DNA of 64,000 bases from Caulochytrium protostelioides (taxonomy: Eukaryota > Chytridiomycota > Caulochytriomycetes > Caulochytriales > Caulochytriaceae). The position numbers were made by a program, and so were the translations under genes. The stretch is taken from positions 62,001 through 126,000 of the forward strand of contig ML014136.1 in the NCBI GenBank assembly GCA_003615045.1, read 5' to 3'. This document shows positions 9,591 through 19,607 of the stretch, piece after piece (the stretch's first letter is position 1; every line of letters begins with the position of its first letter). Below the pieces are notes generated by a model. The model searched no databases, had not been told where the DNA came from, and saw only the letters and a list, made by a program, of their open reading frames with translations.

Positions 9591-12500
9591 ATGAGCGACC
9601 CGCCCGCGCGGCGCTCGGCCTCGCCGCCTCCGGTCCGCAGCACCGCGACCGGCGGGCCGCGGCCGACGCTGACGTCGCAGCGGCGTAGCCGCAGTCCCAG
9701 CGTCTCGAGTCACGGCTCGGCCACGTCCGGATCGATGCCTGCGGGTGCTGTTGCTGCTGCTGCGGGTGCTGCTGCTGCTCCTGCGGCGGCGGCACCGACC
9801 GCAGCCCCGCCGGGATCGGCGGCCACGGCAGGATCTGCTTCGGGCACGCCGGCGTCGGCCACCGCCTCGCCCTCCCGCACGGGCCAGGACCACCGCGCCC
9901 GCGCGCATGGCGGCCGCTCGCCGTGGAACTCGCTCAATGCGACCGAGCTCGTCGTGAGCCGCCCGCCGCCGCGACACCAGTCGCCGATCCCGCCGCCGCC
10001 CACGATCGAGGCCGAGAAGCAGGCCGAGCCGGACGCTGACGCCGGGTCCCGTCCCGCAACGCCCGAGCTGCGCCTGGCGGGATCGTCGGCCCCCGGCGCC
10101 AGTAGCGCGCCGGGCGCGATCGCGCGTCCGTCCTCGCGGCTGCAGCACGTCACGTCGTACGAGAGCGACGACGGGACGCCGCCCAGTCTCTCGCGGCACG
10201 CGAGCGCCACCCGGCTCGCCAGCGTGCTGCCCCGCCAGAGCCAGCTCCCCTCGACCGAGGCGTTCCTCGAGGCGCTGCAGAGTCCGCTCGGCCATGCCGG
10301 CGACGACTCGGACGGCGACACGGCGCATCTTTCGGAGTCGTCCGTGCCGCCGTCGGCACGCGACACGGCGCGGGCGCGACCGCTGCCACGGCCAACGGCG
10401 CCGCCGCCGCGCCGCCACGCGTCTTACGTCGTCACGCCGACCCAGCACGTCGCGCCCATGGTCTCGATTGCGCCCGTGAGCGGCCTGCCCGGCGCGCTGC
10501 ACGACCACACGCCGCCCCGGGGCCCCGAGCTCATGGGCACGACGATCCACACCGCCCTGGCGACGCCGTCGCTGGACCTCAGCGCCAACCCGTTCAACCT
10601 CGGCAGCCGCGGTCTGCAGCGCCAGGGCTCCCACAACGTATTGCCGGCGGCGAGCCGGCTCCACGGCGCTTCCTTGCTCGGCACGGACGCCGCTGCGGCG
10701 TCGCCGCCGCTGCGGCCGTCCAATCGGCATCTGCGCCATGTCTCGGCCGGCCTCGCGTTGCATGGGGGCGCCGGCACGGACGCGGGCGCCCACAAGCACC
10801 GCAGCGCCTCCTCGGACGCCCCGCGCGGGTTCAGCGGTCTCGGCGGCGCCGGGTCGCTGCCCATCTTGCTGCCCTACGATCCGCACGACGACCGTTCCGA
10901 CAGCTACGATCGGCATCGACGGCGCGAGCCTGAGGGCGCCGCTTCCCCTCCGCTCAACGCGGCTGCCGGGCCGGCGTCTTCTGCCGCGACGGCTCCTGCC
11001 AGCCACGCGGGGGGCCTGTGCAACCGCTGCCACGGCGACCTCTTGGCCGCGTCGGCGCTGCCCTCGGGCGATCTCGGGGCGAGTCAGTCGAAGCGGTCGC
11101 GCTCGTCGTCCCAGTCCTACGGATGCCACCACCACCACCACCACCACCACCGGTCGTCGCGGTTCCCGATGGGCCTGCTGCGCTCGATGTGGCGGTACCG
11201 CGTGGTTCTCTTTTTCGCGACGCTGTACTACGGCTGGGCCTACTTCCTCCACCACCTGCAGCGTATCTCGCCGCTGCCCGACGAGCTCATGACGAGTGCG
11301 GGCGGGTGGCTCGCCGACATGGATCTGCCGGCGATCGTGGCCAACCATACGCCGGCGTCTGCGCAGGAGTTCATGGTCAACATGAAGGAGTGGTTCCCGC
11401 CGGCAACGTACCTGACAGACTGGATCGGGGCCCCCAGCGCGACCGACGGCCGCGCGCCCGGCGAGGGCGAGGAAGACTTCATGCCGGGCCTGCTGCTCGC
11501 GGAGCAGGGCCTCTCGGCAAAGCACCCGGTGTTCCTCATCCCAGGCATCATCTCGACGGGCCTCGAGGTGTGGTCGTCGGCGCCCGATATCGCGAAGGAG
11601 CACGTTGTTGCGCAGGCCGCGCGGCAGGCGGCACAGCACGTCAATCTGACCGAGAGCCTCGAGGTCGACCCGGACGATCTGTGGACGCAGTCGCGGTACT
11701 CGTGGAACGAGACCACCGGCGCGCAGCAGCTGTGGGAGACGGCGCAGCGCAACCTCGCGTGCGGCAAGCGTCACTTCCGCAAGCGCTTCTGGGGCACGAT
11801 GAACCAGTTCCGCGGGATCCTGATGGACCGTGAGTGCTGGGTCGAGCACATGGCGCTCGATGAGCATACCTGGCTCGACCGGCCCGGCGTGAAGGTGCGC
11901 GCCGCCCAGGGCTTTGATGCCGCCGATTACCTCTACCCGGGCTACTGGGTGTGGGCGCGCATTATCTCTAACCTGGCGGCCCTCGGGTATAGTCCGGACA
12001 CCATGCACCTGGCCTCATACGACTGGCGGCTCTCGTTTGCAAACCTCGAGAAACGCGACCGCTACTTCACGCGGCTCAAGTCGAACATCGAGGCCGCGTA
12101 CGAGAACGCCGCGATTGTGCATGGCGACGGCGAAGGTGGCTCGCACGAACCGCTGCCGGTCGTCGTCATTACGCATTCGATGGGCGCGCTCGTCTTCTAT
12201 TACTTCCTCAACTGGGTCCGCAGCCCGCTCGGCGCTAATGCTGGCGAGGCCTGGTGCGACAAGTACCTCAAGGACTGGGTCAACATCGGCGGCCCGCTGC
12301 TCGGCCTGCCCAAGACCCTGTCGGCCCTCTTCACGGGCGAGAGCAAGGACACGACCGAGCTCGGCACGTTTGGGACGTACGTGTTCGAGCGCTTCTTTAG
12401 CAAGCGCGAGCGCGCCGAGATCTTCCGACGTTGGCCGGGGCTCTCCAGTATGAACTGCAAGGGCGGCGAGACGCTCTGGGGCACCCCGGGGGCCCCGGCC

Positions 12501-14003
12501 CCCGACGAGCACGTGGACGGCGTCCGGCTCGACAGTTTCGGCCGCAGGCGCAACACCAACATCACCGCCGCCGACGCCACGGCCGACATCCCGTCGCCCT
12601 TCGTCAACCAGACTACCGACCCGACGACGTTCTACTCGACCCTGCTGAATATCCACGGCCCCGCCCAGAACGAGACGCACGCGCTCGGGCTGTCGCGGGT
12701 GCAGCGGTTCATGCACACTCTGATCGGGCAGCCCTTCAGCGGGATGTGGGACCGCGAGTGGGACAACGGCCTTGCGACGCAGCGCGACCAGCTCGACACG
12801 AGCCTGCAGCACCCGCGCACCTGGGCCAACCCGCTCCTGTCGCAGCTCCCGCGCTTCCCTAGCAAGCGCTTCCGCATCTACAGCTTCTACGGCCTCGGCC
12901 TTGACACCGAGCGCGCCTTCCAGTACGGCTCCGTCCCAGGCGACCGCGCGCCGTTCGGGTTCCCGATCATGAGCAACGCGGGCCGCGGCTACCTCCAGGG
13001 CAACGGCCTCGGCGGGTTTCTGGGTTGCCGCAAGTGCCCGGTCTCCGAGACGGACGAGCTTCACGATGCGACCAGCCCCGCTGCCCCCGCCGCCGCAAGT
13101 GCCGATACCGATGCTGCGACGGACGCATCGCCGACGCCGCTCCAGCCGTCGACAGCCGATCCGGACGTGCTGGCCAGCCAGGAGCGCACGAGCCTGTTCG
13201 AGAACGAGACGACGCTCGAACTGCATCCCGCGCCGTCGCCGGACGAGCCGACATCCATGGACGACATGGGTCTGCTGGCTGATCTGTTCTGCGACGACGA
13301 GACGGCGCTCACGGGCGCCGAGACCGACGGCGACCCCTGGATGACGCTGCGCGCCGCGTGGACCTCCGTGCTCCAGGCCATGGGCTTCGCGACGGCTCCC
13401 GCGTCGCGGCTCTCGGCCGACGGGACCATCGAGACGCCCATGGAGGGCGCCCAGCCGGCCGTCGCGTGCGGCGTGCGCGCGTCCGCCGCCGCCGAGGCCG
13501 AGGCTGACCACGCCACCGCTACCGCCGCGTCCTCGGCGGCCGCCACGGCGGAGAGCGACGCCGCGGCTGCGTTGGAGGCGGCGCTGCCGTGCTGCCGCGC
13601 GCTGGACTACCTGACGCAGCGCGTGGGCGTCGCGTACGCCATCGATGTCTCACAGCACGACCCGGCCACCAACCTGACGTCCGGCGTGCGCACGGCGGCC
13701 GGCGACGGCACCGTGCCGCTGCTGAGCCTGGGATACATGCCGCGGGGCGGGTGGCGTCACGCGCGGTACAACCCGGGCGGCGTGCCCGTCATTACCAAAG
13801 AGATCCCGCATGCCCGCGACCTGTTCAGTCTGCGCGGCGGCGGGCGCACCGCCGACCACGTCGATATCCTCGGCAACACCCAGGTGCTTGAGGACATCCT
13901 TTACATTGCCGCAGGCAAGGGCGAAGAGCGTGTGTTTGACCAGATCTCCTCCGAGATTGACGGCATCGCGCGCAACGTCGAGCTCCCGCCCGATCTCGAC
14001 TAA
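9591..14003 (+). CDS. LRO1: Phospholipid:diacylglycerol acyltransferase (PDAT, LCAT family) with long disordered extension
   Basis: A 1,470-residue protein. PDAT moves an acyl chain from a phospholipid to diacylglycerol, making triacylglycerol and lysophospholipid at the ER. Residues 1 to about 510 are proline/serine/alanine-rich and disordered, ending in a histidine run. A single membrane anchor follows near 530-550 (VVLFFATLYYGWAYFLHHL), then the LCAT-fold catalytic domain in the lumen. The oxyanion region HPVFLIPGIISTGLEVW is present. The nucleophile is in THSMG (Ser863); the catalytic Asp1372 lies in GDGTVP and His1423 in ADHVDI. Yeast Lro1 is about 660 residues, so this protein is more than twice the size. 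The extra length comes from the N-terminal extension and a roughly 190-residue acidic/alanine-rich insertion before the catalytic Asp. The gene converges on the nitrilase gene 158 bp away. Confidence 0.95.
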   Translation: MSDPPARRSASPPPVRSTATGGPRPTLTSQRRSRSPSVSSHGSATSGSMPAGAVAAAAGAAAAPAAAAPTAAPPGSAATAGSASGTPASATASPSRTGQDHRARAHGGRSPWNSLNATELVVSRPPPRHQSPIPPPPTIEAEKQAEPDADAGSRPATPELRLAGSSAPGASSAPGAIARPSSRLQHVTSYESDDGTPPSLSRHASATRLASVLPRQSQLPSTEAFLEALQSPLGHAGDDSDGDTAHLSESSVPPSARDTARARPLPRPTAPPPRRHASYVVTPTQHVAPMVSIAPVSGLPGALHDHTPPRGPELMGTTIHTALATPSLDLSANPFNLGSRGLQRQGSHNVLPAASRLHGASLLGTDAAAASPPLRPSNRHLRHVSAGLALHGGAGTDAGAHKHRSASSDAPRGFSGLGGAGSLPILLPYDPHDDRSDSYDRHRRREPEGAASPPLNAAAGPASSAATAPASHAGGLCNRCHGDLLAASALPSGDLGASQSKRSRSSSQSYGCHHHHHHHHRSSRFPMGLLRSMWRYRVVLFFATLYYGWAYFLHHLQRISPLPDELMTSAGGWLADMDLPAIVANHTPASAQEFMVNMKEWFPPATYLTDWIGAPSATDGRAPGEGEEDFMPGLLLAEQGLSAKHPVFLIPGIISTGLEVWSSAPDIAKEHVVAQAARQAAQHVNLTESLEVDPDDLWTQSRYSWNETTGAQQLWETAQRNLACGKRHFRKRFWGTMNQFRGILMDRECWVEHMALDEHTWLDRPGVKVRAAQGFDAADYLYPGYWVWARIISNLAALGYSPDTMHLASYDWRLSFANLEKRDRYFTRLKSNIEAAYENAAIVHGDGEGGSHEPLPVVVITHSMGALVFYYFLNWVRSPLGANAGEAWCDKYLKDWVNIGGPLLGLPKTLSALFTGESKDTTELGTFGTYVFERFFSKRERAEIFRRWPGLSSMNCKGGETLWGTPGAPAPDEHVDGVRLDSFGRRRNTNITAADATADIPSPFVNQTTDPTTFYSTLLNIHGPAQNETHALGLSRVQRFMHTLIGQPFSGMWDREWDNGLATQRDQLDTSLQHPRTWANPLLSQLPRFPSKRFRIYSFYGLGLDTERAFQYGSVPGDRAPFGFPIMSNAGRGYLQGNGLGGFLGCRKCPVSETDELHDATSPAAPAAASADTDAATDASPTPLQPSTADPDVLASQERTSLFENETTLELHPAPSPDEPTSMDDMGLLADLFCDDETALTGAETDGDPWMTLRAAWTSVLQAMGFATAPASRLSADGTIETPMEGAQPAVACGVRASAAAEAEADHATATAASSAAATAESDAAAALEAALPCCRALDYLTQRVGVAYAIDVSQHDPATNLTSGVRTAAGDGTVPLLSLGYMPRGGWRHARYNPGGVPVITKEIPHARDLFSLRGGGRTADHVDILGNTQVLEDILYIAAGKGEERVFDQISSEIDGIARNVELPPDLD

Positions 14004-14123
14004 GTGATGACGACACACGGTCGCGTGCGTCTGGCGACGCGGTCGCTGATTGGCTCGCGCGGAGTCTTCAGCGATGCGCGTTTTGTTTGGATACTTGCAT
14101 CGGCCCGGTGAGGCCGATCTCTG

Positions 14124-14138
14124 TTTTTTTTTTTTTTT
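14124..14138. repeat. Homopolymer T15 (A15 on the minus strand)
   Basis: Fifteen consecutive T residues lie between the convergent PDAT and nitrilase genes. On the minus strand this is an A15 run starting about 23 bases after the nitrilase stop codon. Confidence 0.9.
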
Positions 14139-14161
14139 GGTATTAGAATGGAAGAAGGCCA

Positions 14162-15316
14162 TCACGATGTGGGCGACGAGGCCTCAGTCAGCGACGTGTA
14201 GAGATGACTACGACGCCCTTCGAACTGGGGGTTGCGGGCCATAAATGCGCCGTGCGTGGAAGCATCATCCTGGAGCACCGTATGCGAGATCTGCCACACG
14301 CTCGCCGCGTCGGAGTCCGGGGCGGCGGTCTGATGCGACGCGAGCGACGGCATGGTCAGCACGACGCCCCCGTCGCGCCGGACCACGACACTCTGGCCAC
14401 ACATCCCGAGCGGCCCTCCAATCCAGTTCGTATACGCGATCGCGACGTGATTCTCCCATGCGCGCGTAGGCACAAGGTGTTCGGGCACAAAGCCCTCCGT
14501 GTTGGCCGTCGGCACGAGCAGCAGATGCACACCCGCAGGGAAGCTGGCGAGCACGAGCGCCCGCGCGGGTTCCGGGTGCTCGATGTCCCAGCAGACGAGC
14601 GTCGCGACCCGCCACACGCCCGCGTCTGTTGGCAGCGCCACACTCCGCGCCGCGTGCCGTATCGGGTCGGACGGGGCCGGCGTCGCAAAGTGACCCGCCT
14701 CCCAGTCGCCGTAGAGGTGGTCCTTGCGGTAGGCGATGAGCGGCGTGGTGGCGCTGGGATCACGCGAGACCAGCAGCGAGCCGTTGTACAGCGGCGCCGG
14801 AGGGGTCTCGGCGGTCTCGTCGACTTCGGCATACCCCAGGCTGATGTTAATCTGGTGCTTCACCGCCAGCGCATGGGTGCGCTACCCGCTCGCAACGTAT
14901 CGCATCGCGTCCAATCAGTTGAACGGGGTGAGTCGGGCCTGGATGACAGGAATGAACCTGGTAAGAATTGGGGTAAACAGATCGCGATCAGTCTGCGCTT
15001 GCAGAATCACGCAACACGAGGGAGCTCATACCTCAAACGCTTGCTGGACGGTGAGCGCGCGCTGTCGCAAGGCGTCCGTCGGGATGCCGTAGCCGGTGGT
15101 CGCCAGCTCCGGGAAGGTCACGAGGACGGGACGGCAGTGGTCAGGCGACGGCGCGACGGCCGCGGCGCACGCGCGATCGAGCAGAGCCCAGATCGCATCG
15201 ACGGCGTCGTGGCCGGCAAGGCCATCCGTCACGGCCGCATACTGCGTCGCATCGAGCTGACACACCGCGACGGCGAGCTTAGGGTCAGTCGGATAGGTCC
15301 TTTCGAAACGCGCCAT
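14162..15316 (-). CDS. Nitrilase-superfamily carbon-nitrogen hydrolase (two exons)
   Basis: A 334-residue carbon-nitrogen hydrolase, probably an amidase acting on a small amide or nitrile; the substrate cannot be read from sequence. The Glu-Lys-Cys triad is visible: Glu70 in TFPELATTGYG, Lys148 in AYRKDHLYGDWE and Cys192 in LVCWDIEHPE. Two exons are inferred: 15316-15032 and 14881-14162, with a 150-bp intron (15031-14882), GTATGA donor and GGGTAG acceptor. The join is in phase 0 and gives …QQAFE/RTHALAVKHQ…, which restores the conserved strand before NISLGYAEV. The start is the first in-frame ATG before ARFERTYP. No targeting signal is evident, so the enzyme is likely cytosolic. Confidence 0.88.
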
Positions 15317-16776
15317 GGTGGTTGATACGGTCGCGTATGCCAACGCGGGGGCTGATGGCGCGGGCGACAGCGTTGGATGGAGATGGGGGAGATGACGATG
15401 CCCACGCCGATCCTGACGCCGATGCCGGTCGACAGGGTCGTCTCACGCGAATCCTGCTTCAGAGAGGACCCTATGCCGTGGTTTTGAGTATGGCCATGTT
15501 GGCCGACGTGGTGATCTCCGACATCCGGCGGCTCCGATCGAGCATATCACCGTGGTTGATAGCGGGAGTTCAGCGCGTGGTGGCGCGCGCGGCAGCGGGT
15601 GGCGCGCGGCATGGCCCCGTGTCGGAGTTACGATCGGCGGCGATTCTCGAACCTCGCTGATTCCCGTCCGAGCTCATGCGCTGCGCTTGCGGCCCGCCAG
15701 CAGCGACCTTTGTTCGTGCTGATCAGAGACGAGCAACCCCTTGCTCGGGTATACCGGTGGCGTTGGATTGTCTGCTATTTCGGGCACGACGACGCCGTTT
15801 CCGCGCCATGTTTATTTTGGGCACGCCGCGGACGGCTGCGCCGGCACAGCCGCCGCATGCGTTACGAGTCCTGAAGGGAGATCCCGCGGCGGCGTCGTAT
15901 CCGGCGTGACTGTGCTGGCCAGTGCTGCGCTGTCCAATCCTAATTTTTCCCGGAGGTGTGCGGCATCGGCATCAGCATCAACATTTTCATGGACCCCGAG
16001 ACGAGCCGATGCCACGCAACACATCCGCGACCGCTGGGATCAAAAATGGAAGCGCAGACATGGCGTCCAGCGCGGCCGGTGACGCCGCGAGCGGCAGCCT
16101 CGCTGAGGCGCAGAATGCGGGTGGTTGCAGCGAGACCGCACCTGAGGTCGACGGTCGGCCTAGCGGCCATCGCGGGCCGAATCCTGGTCCCATCCGGGTC
16201 ACATCCTGGTCACATCCTGGTCGAATCCTGGCGTGGCCGCTCCCATGGACTTGGGTCGTGGCCGCTGCGACGGGCGTATGGGTCTTGTCAAGCGGCAGCC
16301 GCGAGGACGGCGCGTCGGCCAGCTGCAAGTGACGTGGCGTGGCGAGTTGTCATCACGCACGGGGACGGGGGGGCGACCCTTCCGCATCCCGACGGGTCCT
16401 CTGCCCGCCAACTCCTGGTTGCCCGCTGGCGTGGGTGGATCTTGTCTTGGGTTTCGTTTTCTGCAGCACCAATGCCAAATCGACCGGCCGGCGCATACGT
16501 CTGCTTGCACAGATGACCATGATCGCATGGGTATTTCGAACCAGTAGCTAACACTCATCCTGATCCCATCCTGTTATCACCACCACTGCCCTGCCCATTG
16601 CTTGGTTCCTTGTTCTTTGATTGATTACGTCGTCGTTCCTTTCGGTTTTCCCTGGGTGACCCGACTGCAGTATAACTCTCCCTGCTGTATAGCACATTCT
16701 GTAACGGACTCGCCATCAACTTCCTTGCACCGATCGCTGGCTGCGCGACCCCCGAACCTTGTCGAGAACGACCACG
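15317..16776. other. Intergenic region between divergent nitrilase and R-SNARE genes
   Basis: About 1.46 kb separating the nitrilase start (minus) from the SNARE start (plus), so it should contain both promoters. No supported gene is present; open frames here are short and lack domains. It contains five imperfect copies of an 11-bp repeat (16181-16235). The 200 bp before the SNARE gene are noticeably T-rich, as many fungal promoters are. Confidence 0.5.
16181..16235. repeat. Five imperfect copies of an 11-bp tandem repeat
   Basis: Units read ATCCTGGTCCC, ATCCGGGTCAC, ATCCTGGTCAC, ATCCTGGTCGA and ATCCTGGCGTG in direct order. They lie in the divergent promoter region. Confidence 0.85.
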
Positions 16777-17109
16777 ATGGCTGCTGCGAACCACGTCGGC
16801 GTCGCCGCCCACAGCGGCGCCCCCGCTAATGCCCCCGCCAGCAACACGGCGCACGTGCAAGCCCAGGTCGACGATGTCATTGGCATCATGCAAGACAACG
16901 TCTCGAAAGTAATTGCGCGCGGCGAGCACCTCGACACCATCCAGACAAAAACAGAAAACCTGCAGCAGTCCTCCGTCCAGTTCAAGCAGGGCGCCACACA
17001 GGTCCGTCGCAAGTTCTGGTGGAAGGACATGAAGATGCGCCTCATCATCGGCGGTGTCCTGGCCATCATCATCGTGGTCATTGTCGTCTCCGTCGTGAAG
17101 ACCCGCTAA
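16777..17109 (+). CDS. SNC1: Synaptobrevin/VAMP R-SNARE (Snc1-like)
   Basis: A 110-residue tail-anchored vesicle SNARE for fusion of secretory or endosomal vesicles with the plasma membrane. Residues 1-26 form a short alanine-rich, flexible N-terminus. The SNARE coil runs from about residue 28 to 85 and carries the zero-layer arginine at Arg48 (KVIARGEHL). The juxtamembrane motif RRKFWWKDMKMR (about 77-88) is the family's Trp-Trp hallmark. A single hydrophobic tail anchor (about 89-107, IIGGVLAIIIVVIVVSVV) ends in KTR. The length equals that of animal VAMP1/2. The start is the only in-frame ATG before the coil. The gene converges on MRT4. Confidence 0.95.
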   Translation: MAAANHVGVAAHSGAPANAPASNTAHVQAQVDDVIGIMQDNVSKVIARGEHLDTIQTKTENLQQSSVQFKQGATQVRRKFWWKDMKMRLIIGGVLAIIIVVIVVSVVKTR

Positions 17110-17945
17110 GGCTCCCGCACGCGTGGACGAGGGCTGGCTCGGACGCGCCTTCGACTCATACTCAGACGGCTTCGTCCGTATGGCCTCTACGCGGGCTACC
17201 TGGGACGATCGGTGCTGCAACCGCCACGAACGATACGTCGCGATCCGAGGCCGGACGCTAGTGTGGCATTGCGGCATCCCCGTCACGAGCGCCGCGATGG
17301 ATGGTTCATCCGCCATGCCGTCTCGTCCTTGCGCAGGACGCCGACCAGGCCGTGCGCTCCTAGCTCCAGTGCCTCCCCCTTTCGCCAAATACGATCTCAT
17401 ATTAAGCGTCCTGGACGCCTCGCCCGCTTTGTTTTCCCGGTATCCTCTCTCTATTTTCCAGTGCGGCTTGTGTGTGTCTGCTGATGAGGCGGACCCTCTC
17501 GCTTCTCTGGCTCGCCCCTCGATTTTCTTGATCATTCAATGCGTGGTCGTCGTTTTGGTTCGCCCCCTTTCCATTGACCTGCTTCGCTGTGTGGTCTCCC
17601 TCTGGCAGGACATGGAGGCTCACGCGTGCAGTATACTTCTGATTACTTTTCCACGCTCACACACTTATTTAATTTTTCCAGTTGACTCCCTCTGATCCCA
17701 CGATATTGGCTGTCTGTTGAATAACTGACAACGCCCTGGGGGCGACGGTACGGAACGCGGGAAAACGAGGACTCTCGCCATCAGGAACATAAGCGAGCAC
17801 GTCCGCGCCTGCCCTCCCGTGGAAGCGTCAGATGCGAGTATCATCAGCAAGCACACATAAATAAAGTATAACAAAAAAGGGAACGAGAGAAAAAAAGGCA
17901 GAGAAAGCGTGATCGAGTGAAGAAGAGCGAAGCCCTAGAGGCCGT
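17110..17945. other. Intergenic region between convergent SNC1 and MRT4
   Basis: About 0.84 kb holding the two 3' UTRs. The right half is AT-rich. An AATAAA motif on the plus strand near 17868 is far (about 760 bp) from the SNARE stop, so its use is uncertain. Frames open here (for example 17123-17695) show no domain. Confidence 0.5.
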
Positions 17946-18761
17946 TTAGGCGGCAACGAGCATCGGGACGGCGTCGGCGTCGGCGTCGGCGTCGTCAGCG
18001 TCGAGGGCGGCCTTCGCCGCGGCCTTCTTCATAGCGAGGTCGTCCATGGCGACAGCGTCCATCATGGCCTCGGCGGTCTGCACGAGCTCGGTGAAAGTGC
18101 CATCGGCCCAGACGCACGTGGCCTCGACCATGAAGTGCGCCATCGGGTAGCCGAGGTGCTTGAGGATATGGGCGCGCTCCGGCGTCAGGACGTCGCCGAT
18201 CTCGCAGACGACCACGGGCGCGGTCAGCATGACCACACCCTTGACGAGGGAGGTGGCGAGGCCGAGCGAGCGCAGGTGCGGCTCCATGTTGGGGGGGAAG
18301 GCGTCCTTGTCGGACCACGGGCCTGTGCGGACGAGGGGCCCGGCGGGCAGCTCGATGCGCGCGGTAGCGCGGGTGCCGGCGCGGGCAAAGTCCTCGCGGG
18401 TCGCGGCGGCCAGCGCGGCCTGCATGGCCTCGACGCCGAGCGACGAGAAGACGAGGCCGACATGGCCGTTGAGGCGCTCGGCGATGTGGCGCAGCCCCGG
18501 CGCCATCTCCTCGGGCTCGGTCGAGCCCAACGCTTTCGCGAGCACGCGGTTCTTGCCAAAGAAGAAGCGGGTGTCCGGCTGGAGGCGCTCACGCAGCGCC
18601 TTGAGGTGGGCGTTGCGCATGTTCGCCACACGCACGACATAGACATAGGGGTGGTTGGAGACGCACTCGCGCACGGCCTCGAAGATGGCCTCCTTGGCCG
18701 CGCGGTCCTTCTTTTGGACCTTGCTCAGGTGCTGGACCTTGGCGCGCTTGGAAACGGGCAT
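17946..18761 (-). CDS. MRT4: Ribosome-assembly factor Mrt4 (uL10-like)
   Basis: A 271-residue nucleolar protein of the uL10 (P0) family. Mrt4 occupies the P0 site on pre-60S particles and is later swapped for P0. The N-terminus (MPVSKRAKVQHLSKVQKKDR) is the Mrt4 signature. The uL10 domain follows (VYVVRVANMRNAHLKALRERL, then RFFFGKNRVLAKALG near 90). A translation-factor-binding insertion occupies the middle, and the closing motif (MAHFMVEATCVWADGTF) lies near 220. The tail is alanine/aspartate-rich (DADDADADADA) and lacks the P-stalk GFGLFD peptide of true P0, supporting Mrt4 over P0. No intron is needed. Confidence 0.93.
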   Translation of the reverse strand: MPVSKRAKVQHLSKVQKKDRAAKEAIFEAVRECVSNHPYVYVVRVANMRNAHLKALRERLQPDTRFFFGKNRVLAKALGSTEPEEMAPGLRHIAERLNGHVGLVFSSLGVEAMQAALAAATREDFARAGTRATARIELPAGPLVRTGPWSDKDAFPPNMEPHLRSLGLATSLVKGVVMLTAPVVVCEIGDVLTPERAHILKHLGYPMAHFMVEATCVWADGTFTELVQTAEAMMDAVAMDDLAMKKAAAKAALDADDADADADAVPMLVAA

Positions 18762-19607
18762 GGCGGCGGCGGTATCACGGGGGGGTGGTTCAAAGGACGG
18801 GGAAGGCGAGCGTATCGAGCACAAAGGGTCAGATGCCGTGGAGCGTGGTCGGGGGCGAGGCGAGGATTTACCGATGGGCAGACGTGGGGGAGGCGACGGG
18901 GGTTGCACCGAGCAACGCCAGCCGTATCGCAAGGCCTGGCTGCGGGCCGACGCTTGAACAAGGTCGCTCGCACCCTTTTTGTTGCTGATTCGTGGCCATG
19001 TTCTCATCGAGCACGCGGCGTCTCGCTTCGTCCCGAAACGGGCCGGCGTCGTCTCTCGACGACGGCGACGACGCGGGTTCGCTGGCTCGCCAGGGGCTCC
19101 CGGCCGAGAGCGGAGATTGGCCGGGCCACCGGCCTCGTGTCCCCGCTTCCCTCTCGCCCGTCGCCGCCGTCGAAGCGGCAAAAAGAAAAACGACGGAAGA
19201 GGCCTGGGCGAAACCCCGACCACACGGGATAGCGCCGGAAAGACGACCGTGCGCCTCGCACCGAGCCGCTCAGCCCGCCCACCGGCGCTCCGCACGGCGG
19301 TGATGTCTCCAGCGCGTCGGCGGCCGAGCCATGCCGATCCGCTTGGCGTGAGCGCTAGCACGCCGACACTGTCTGAAGCGGATGCATCGTCAGCATCATC
19401 AGCATCAGGATATCCACCATAAACATCATAAATATGGAATGCGTCGTCGCTCCGATCCGATGGAGAACGATTGAAGAATGATTTCATTCGAATAGTCATA
19501 GAGGAACTAACATCAATAAGGATAACCATCAACGACATGTCTCGCCACACGCTCTCGAGGCCGCGTTCGCGCGCTTGCGCCGACGCCGACAGCAGCCCAG
19601 CAGCTCG
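18762..19607. other. Upstream region of MRT4, nothing else recognised
   Basis: About 0.85 kb between MRT4 and the end of the CCDC137-like gene, both on the minus strand. It should contain the MRT4 promoter and the 3' UTR of the CCDC137-like gene. AT content rises from about 19420 to 19530, next to a short run of GCATCATCA-type repeats. No supported gene. Confidence 0.5.

Noticed and set aside
8898-12008. Minus-strand open frame of about 1,036 codons opposite the PDAT 5' half
   Set aside because: Antisense shadow of the confident PDAT frame; arginine-rich, no domain.
17123-17695. 190-codon plus-strand frame between SNC1 and MRT4
   Set aside because: Starts right after the SNARE stop in 3' UTR-like sequence, with no recognisable domain.
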